Part shown: positions 6,092 to 6,980 of the stretch, one piece after another | How positions within the stretch are numbered: the first letter of the stretch is position 1 | Layout of the letters: each line of letters opens with the position of its first letter | NCBI GenBank assembly: GCA_017959645.1 | Contig: JAGDAE010000052.1 | Span: 1-6,980 of the forward strand | Direction of reading: 5' to 3' | From: Kiritimatiellia bacterium | GTDB taxonomy: Bacteria; Verrucomicrobiota; Kiritimatiellia; RFP12; UBA1067 | Length of the DNA stretch: 6,980 nt | Translations under genes and position numbers: made by a program | Notes under the pieces: model-generated | The model's input: the letters and a program-made list of their open reading frames with translations, nothing else | The model's database searches: none | What the model was told of the DNA's origin: nothing

Positions 6092-6583
6092 GTGGACTCG
6101 CAGCAGATAATGATAGAGTCGAAACTTTCGCGGGTGCGCGAGATGCGCGAGCAGATCTCGCGGCTGAAGGCGGAGAATCTGGCCTTGCGCTCCGAACTCG
6201 AATCGCTGCGCGCCCACTTCGACATCGCGCTTCTCGCGGCCGAAGATCTCCGGTCCGGCGCGGAACTGGAGATATGGGACGGATGGAACCTGATTCTCGG
6301 ATCGAAACGCGAAGCGCAGGACAAGGCCGGACTTCTGCGGCTTGCCAAATCTTCCGGCAGGCGCATATGGATCGTATTCGACGGCAAGGACGAAAACGTG
6401 TTCGAAGACGGGCTGGTGAGGGTATCGTATACCGGCGGCTCCGGAGAACACCGGGCCGACAAATTCATCTGCGATTTTCTGCGCATGGCCAAGTATCTCG
6501 GCCTTGCCGGCAAAGTGTCGGTTCGCACAAACGACAAGGGTTTTTTGGCGCAGGCGAGACAAATTGTCGCCAAGAAGCGGTGA
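6092..6583 (+). CDS. Leucine-zipper-like coiled coil fused to NYN/PIN-like (YacP-type) putative ribonuclease
   Basis: The start is a GTG at 6092, chosen because a perfect GGAGG (6082-6086) sits five bases upstream; the in-frame ATG at 6110 has no such site. The 163-residue product has two parts. Residues 11-53 form a regular coiled coil: Val15, Met18, Ile22, Leu25, Asn29, Leu32, Leu36, Leu39 and Phe43 alternate at 3 and 4 residues, with Asn at a buried position. Residues 60-160 resemble the NYN/YacP branch of PIN-like nucleases, with IWDGWNLI (Asp63, Asn66), a strand ending IVFDGKD (Asp97), HRADKFI (Asp123) and TNDKGF (Asp148). Such acids chelate a metal for RNA cleavage in related enzymes. 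RNase activity here is inference. No membrane segment or signal peptide is visible. It is one base after the permease stop and 65 before the clp gene. Confidence 0.72.
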   Translation: MDSQQIMIESKLSRVREMREQISRLKAENLALRSELESLRAHFDIALLAAEDLRSGAELEIWDGWNLILGSKREAQDKAGLLRLAKSSGRRIWIVFDGKDENVFEDGLVRVSYTGGSGEHRADKFICDFLRMAKYLGLAGKVSVRTNDKGFLAQARQIVAKKR

Positions 6584-6603
6584 GAAACGCCGGTTTTGCC
6601 GTT

Positions 6604-6619
6604 TGGCACATGGTTTGCT
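6604..6619 (+). promoter_or_regulatory. Sigma-54 (RpoN) -24/-12 promoter upstream of the clp gene
   Basis: The sequence reads TGGCAC (6604-6609), five bases, then TTGCT (6615-6619), preceded by T at 6603. This matches the sigma-54 core TGGCAC-N5-TTGCW at every fixed position. The invariant GG (6605-6606) and GC (6617-6618) are 12 bases apart, as required. The predicted start is near 6630, leaving a short leader before GGAGGA at 6635-6640 and the ATG at 6649. It lies in the only sizeable intergenic gap of the window. Sigma-54 promoters need an ATP-driven activator protein; its binding site would lie upstream inside the preceding gene, and I could not identify one. The match is seen directly; use as a promoter is inferred. 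Confidence 0.72.
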
Positions 6620-6634
6620 CTTGAATTTGCGAAT

Positions 6635-6640
6635 GGAGGA
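6635..6640 (+). promoter_or_regulatory. Ribosome binding site of the N-domain-less clp gene
   Basis: GGAGGA ends eight bases before the ATG at 6649. Such a strong, well-placed site supports a genuine start here, so the missing N-terminal domain is unlikely to be an artefact of choosing the wrong start codon. Confidence 0.8.
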
Positions 6641-6648
6641 TAAAAACC

Positions 6649-6980
6649 ATGAATGCGACTTACGAACCACCTGAAGACAACGAAAACTGCCTTGAAAAGT
6701 ACGGCAGCGATCTCACGAAACTCGCGTCTGGCGGCAAGCTCGATCCCGTGATCGGGCGGGATACCGAGATTCGCGATGTCATCCGCATCCTTTCGCACAA
6801 GACCAAGAACAATCCGGTCCTCATCGGCGAACCCGGCGTCGGAAAGACGGCGATCGTCGAGGGTCTGGCGCAGCGTATCGTGCGCGGCGACGTCCCGGAC
6901 GGGCTCAAAGACCGCACCGTGTTCTCGCTCGACATGACCGCGCTGATGGCGGGCGCCATGTATCGCGGGCAGTTCGAGGA
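6649..6980 (+). CDS. clpB: ClpB-type AAA+ disaggregase lacking the N-terminal domain (partial, runs off the window)
   Basis: Hsp100/ClpB proteins are hexameric ATPases that thread aggregated proteins through a central pore, working with DnaK. The visible 110 residues start directly at the beginning of the first AAA+ domain: LEKYGSDLTKLA (15-26), GKLDPVIGRD (29-38), the Walker A loop GEPGVGKT (60-67) and the pore-loop region AGAMYRG (101-107) with Tyr105. Compared with E. coli ClpB (Walker Lys212, pore Tyr251), both positions are shifted by 146. The protein therefore begins where the N-terminal Clp_N domain has ended, close to the known internal start of the short E. coli form. No Clp_N sequence is visible upstream, where a different gene ends at 6583. 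ClpC, ClpA or ClpE cannot be fully excluded without the middle domain and C-terminus. The AIVEGLAQRIVRGDVPDGLK segment and GEPGVGKT favour ClpB over ClpL. The gene has its own apparent sigma-54 promoter. Confidence 0.85.
   Translation, partial: MNATYEPPEDNENCLEKYGSDLTKLASGGKLDPVIGRDTEIRDVIRILSHKTKNNPVLIGEPGVGKTAIVEGLAQRIVRGDVPDGLKDRTVFSLDMTALMAGAMYRGQFE

Noticed and set aside
6585..6604. Possible rho-independent terminator after the NYN gene
   Set aside because: AAACG (6585-6589) can pair with CGTTT (6600-6604), but the stem is only five pairs with a 10-base loop and only three T residues at its end.
5827..6798. Antisense open frame spanning the permease end, the NYN gene and the clp start
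   Set aside because: It crosses three supported + strand genes and the sigma-54 promoter; the product is Arg/Ser-rich and motif-free.
1..6980. CRISPR array, transposon ends, tRNA or rRNA genes, phage genes
   Set aside because: No regularly spaced repeats, terminal inverted repeats, transposase or integrase motifs, or cloverleaf/rRNA signatures were seen on either strand. Coding sequence fills almost the whole window.

Overview
This window is a compact, G+C-rich bacterial segment in which every supportable gene lies on the + strand. It carries nine complete genes and the start of a tenth. They are housekeeping or near-housekeeping in type: riboflavin, glycolysis, nucleotide-pool cleaning, isoprenoid, translation-termination and chaperone functions. 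There is no mobile element, CRISPR array, RNA gene or large repeat. No taxon is certain. A pyrophosphate-type phosphofructokinase, a DUF3127 OB-fold protein (from memory, common in Bacteroidota and PVC-type genomes) and an apparent sigma-54 promoter would fit a Gram-negative of the PVC/Lentisphaerae-like sort. That placement is a weak inference.

Layout. Positions 1-88 hold a near-consensus sigma-70-type promoter with an extended -10 and a short leader. Then come ribH (89-550), a PPi-dependent phosphofructokinase (571-1800), a HAD-fold protein with altered catalytic motifs (1817-2500), a shortened mazG (2506-3150), ispH (3147-3953), a DUF3127 protein with an SSB-like C-terminal tip (3955-4350), prmC (4358-5209), an EamA/DMT-type permease (5206-6090) and a coiled-coil plus NYN/PIN-like putative nuclease (6092-6583). 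Gaps between these genes run from a 4-base overlap to 20 bases and I see no terminator, so they probably form one long transcription unit read from the promoter at the left edge. The tight spacing suggests translational coupling more than a shared pathway.

A 65-base gap (6584-6648) then breaks the pattern. It carries an exact match to the sigma-54 -24/-12 promoter core, placed so that the predicted transcript starts just ahead of a strong ribosome binding site. The gene behind it (6649 to the window end) starts as a ClpB-type AAA+ disaggregase that lacks the whole N-terminal substrate-binding domain.

The points most worth a second look are the sigma-54-like promoter driving an N-domain-less Clp ATPase, the leucine-zipper/NYN nuclease candidate beside it, the apparently catalytically dead HAD protein, the eroded C-terminal half of MazG, and an Asp in lumazine synthase where a substrate-pocket Phe is usual. 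I see no complete new defence or mobile system here.
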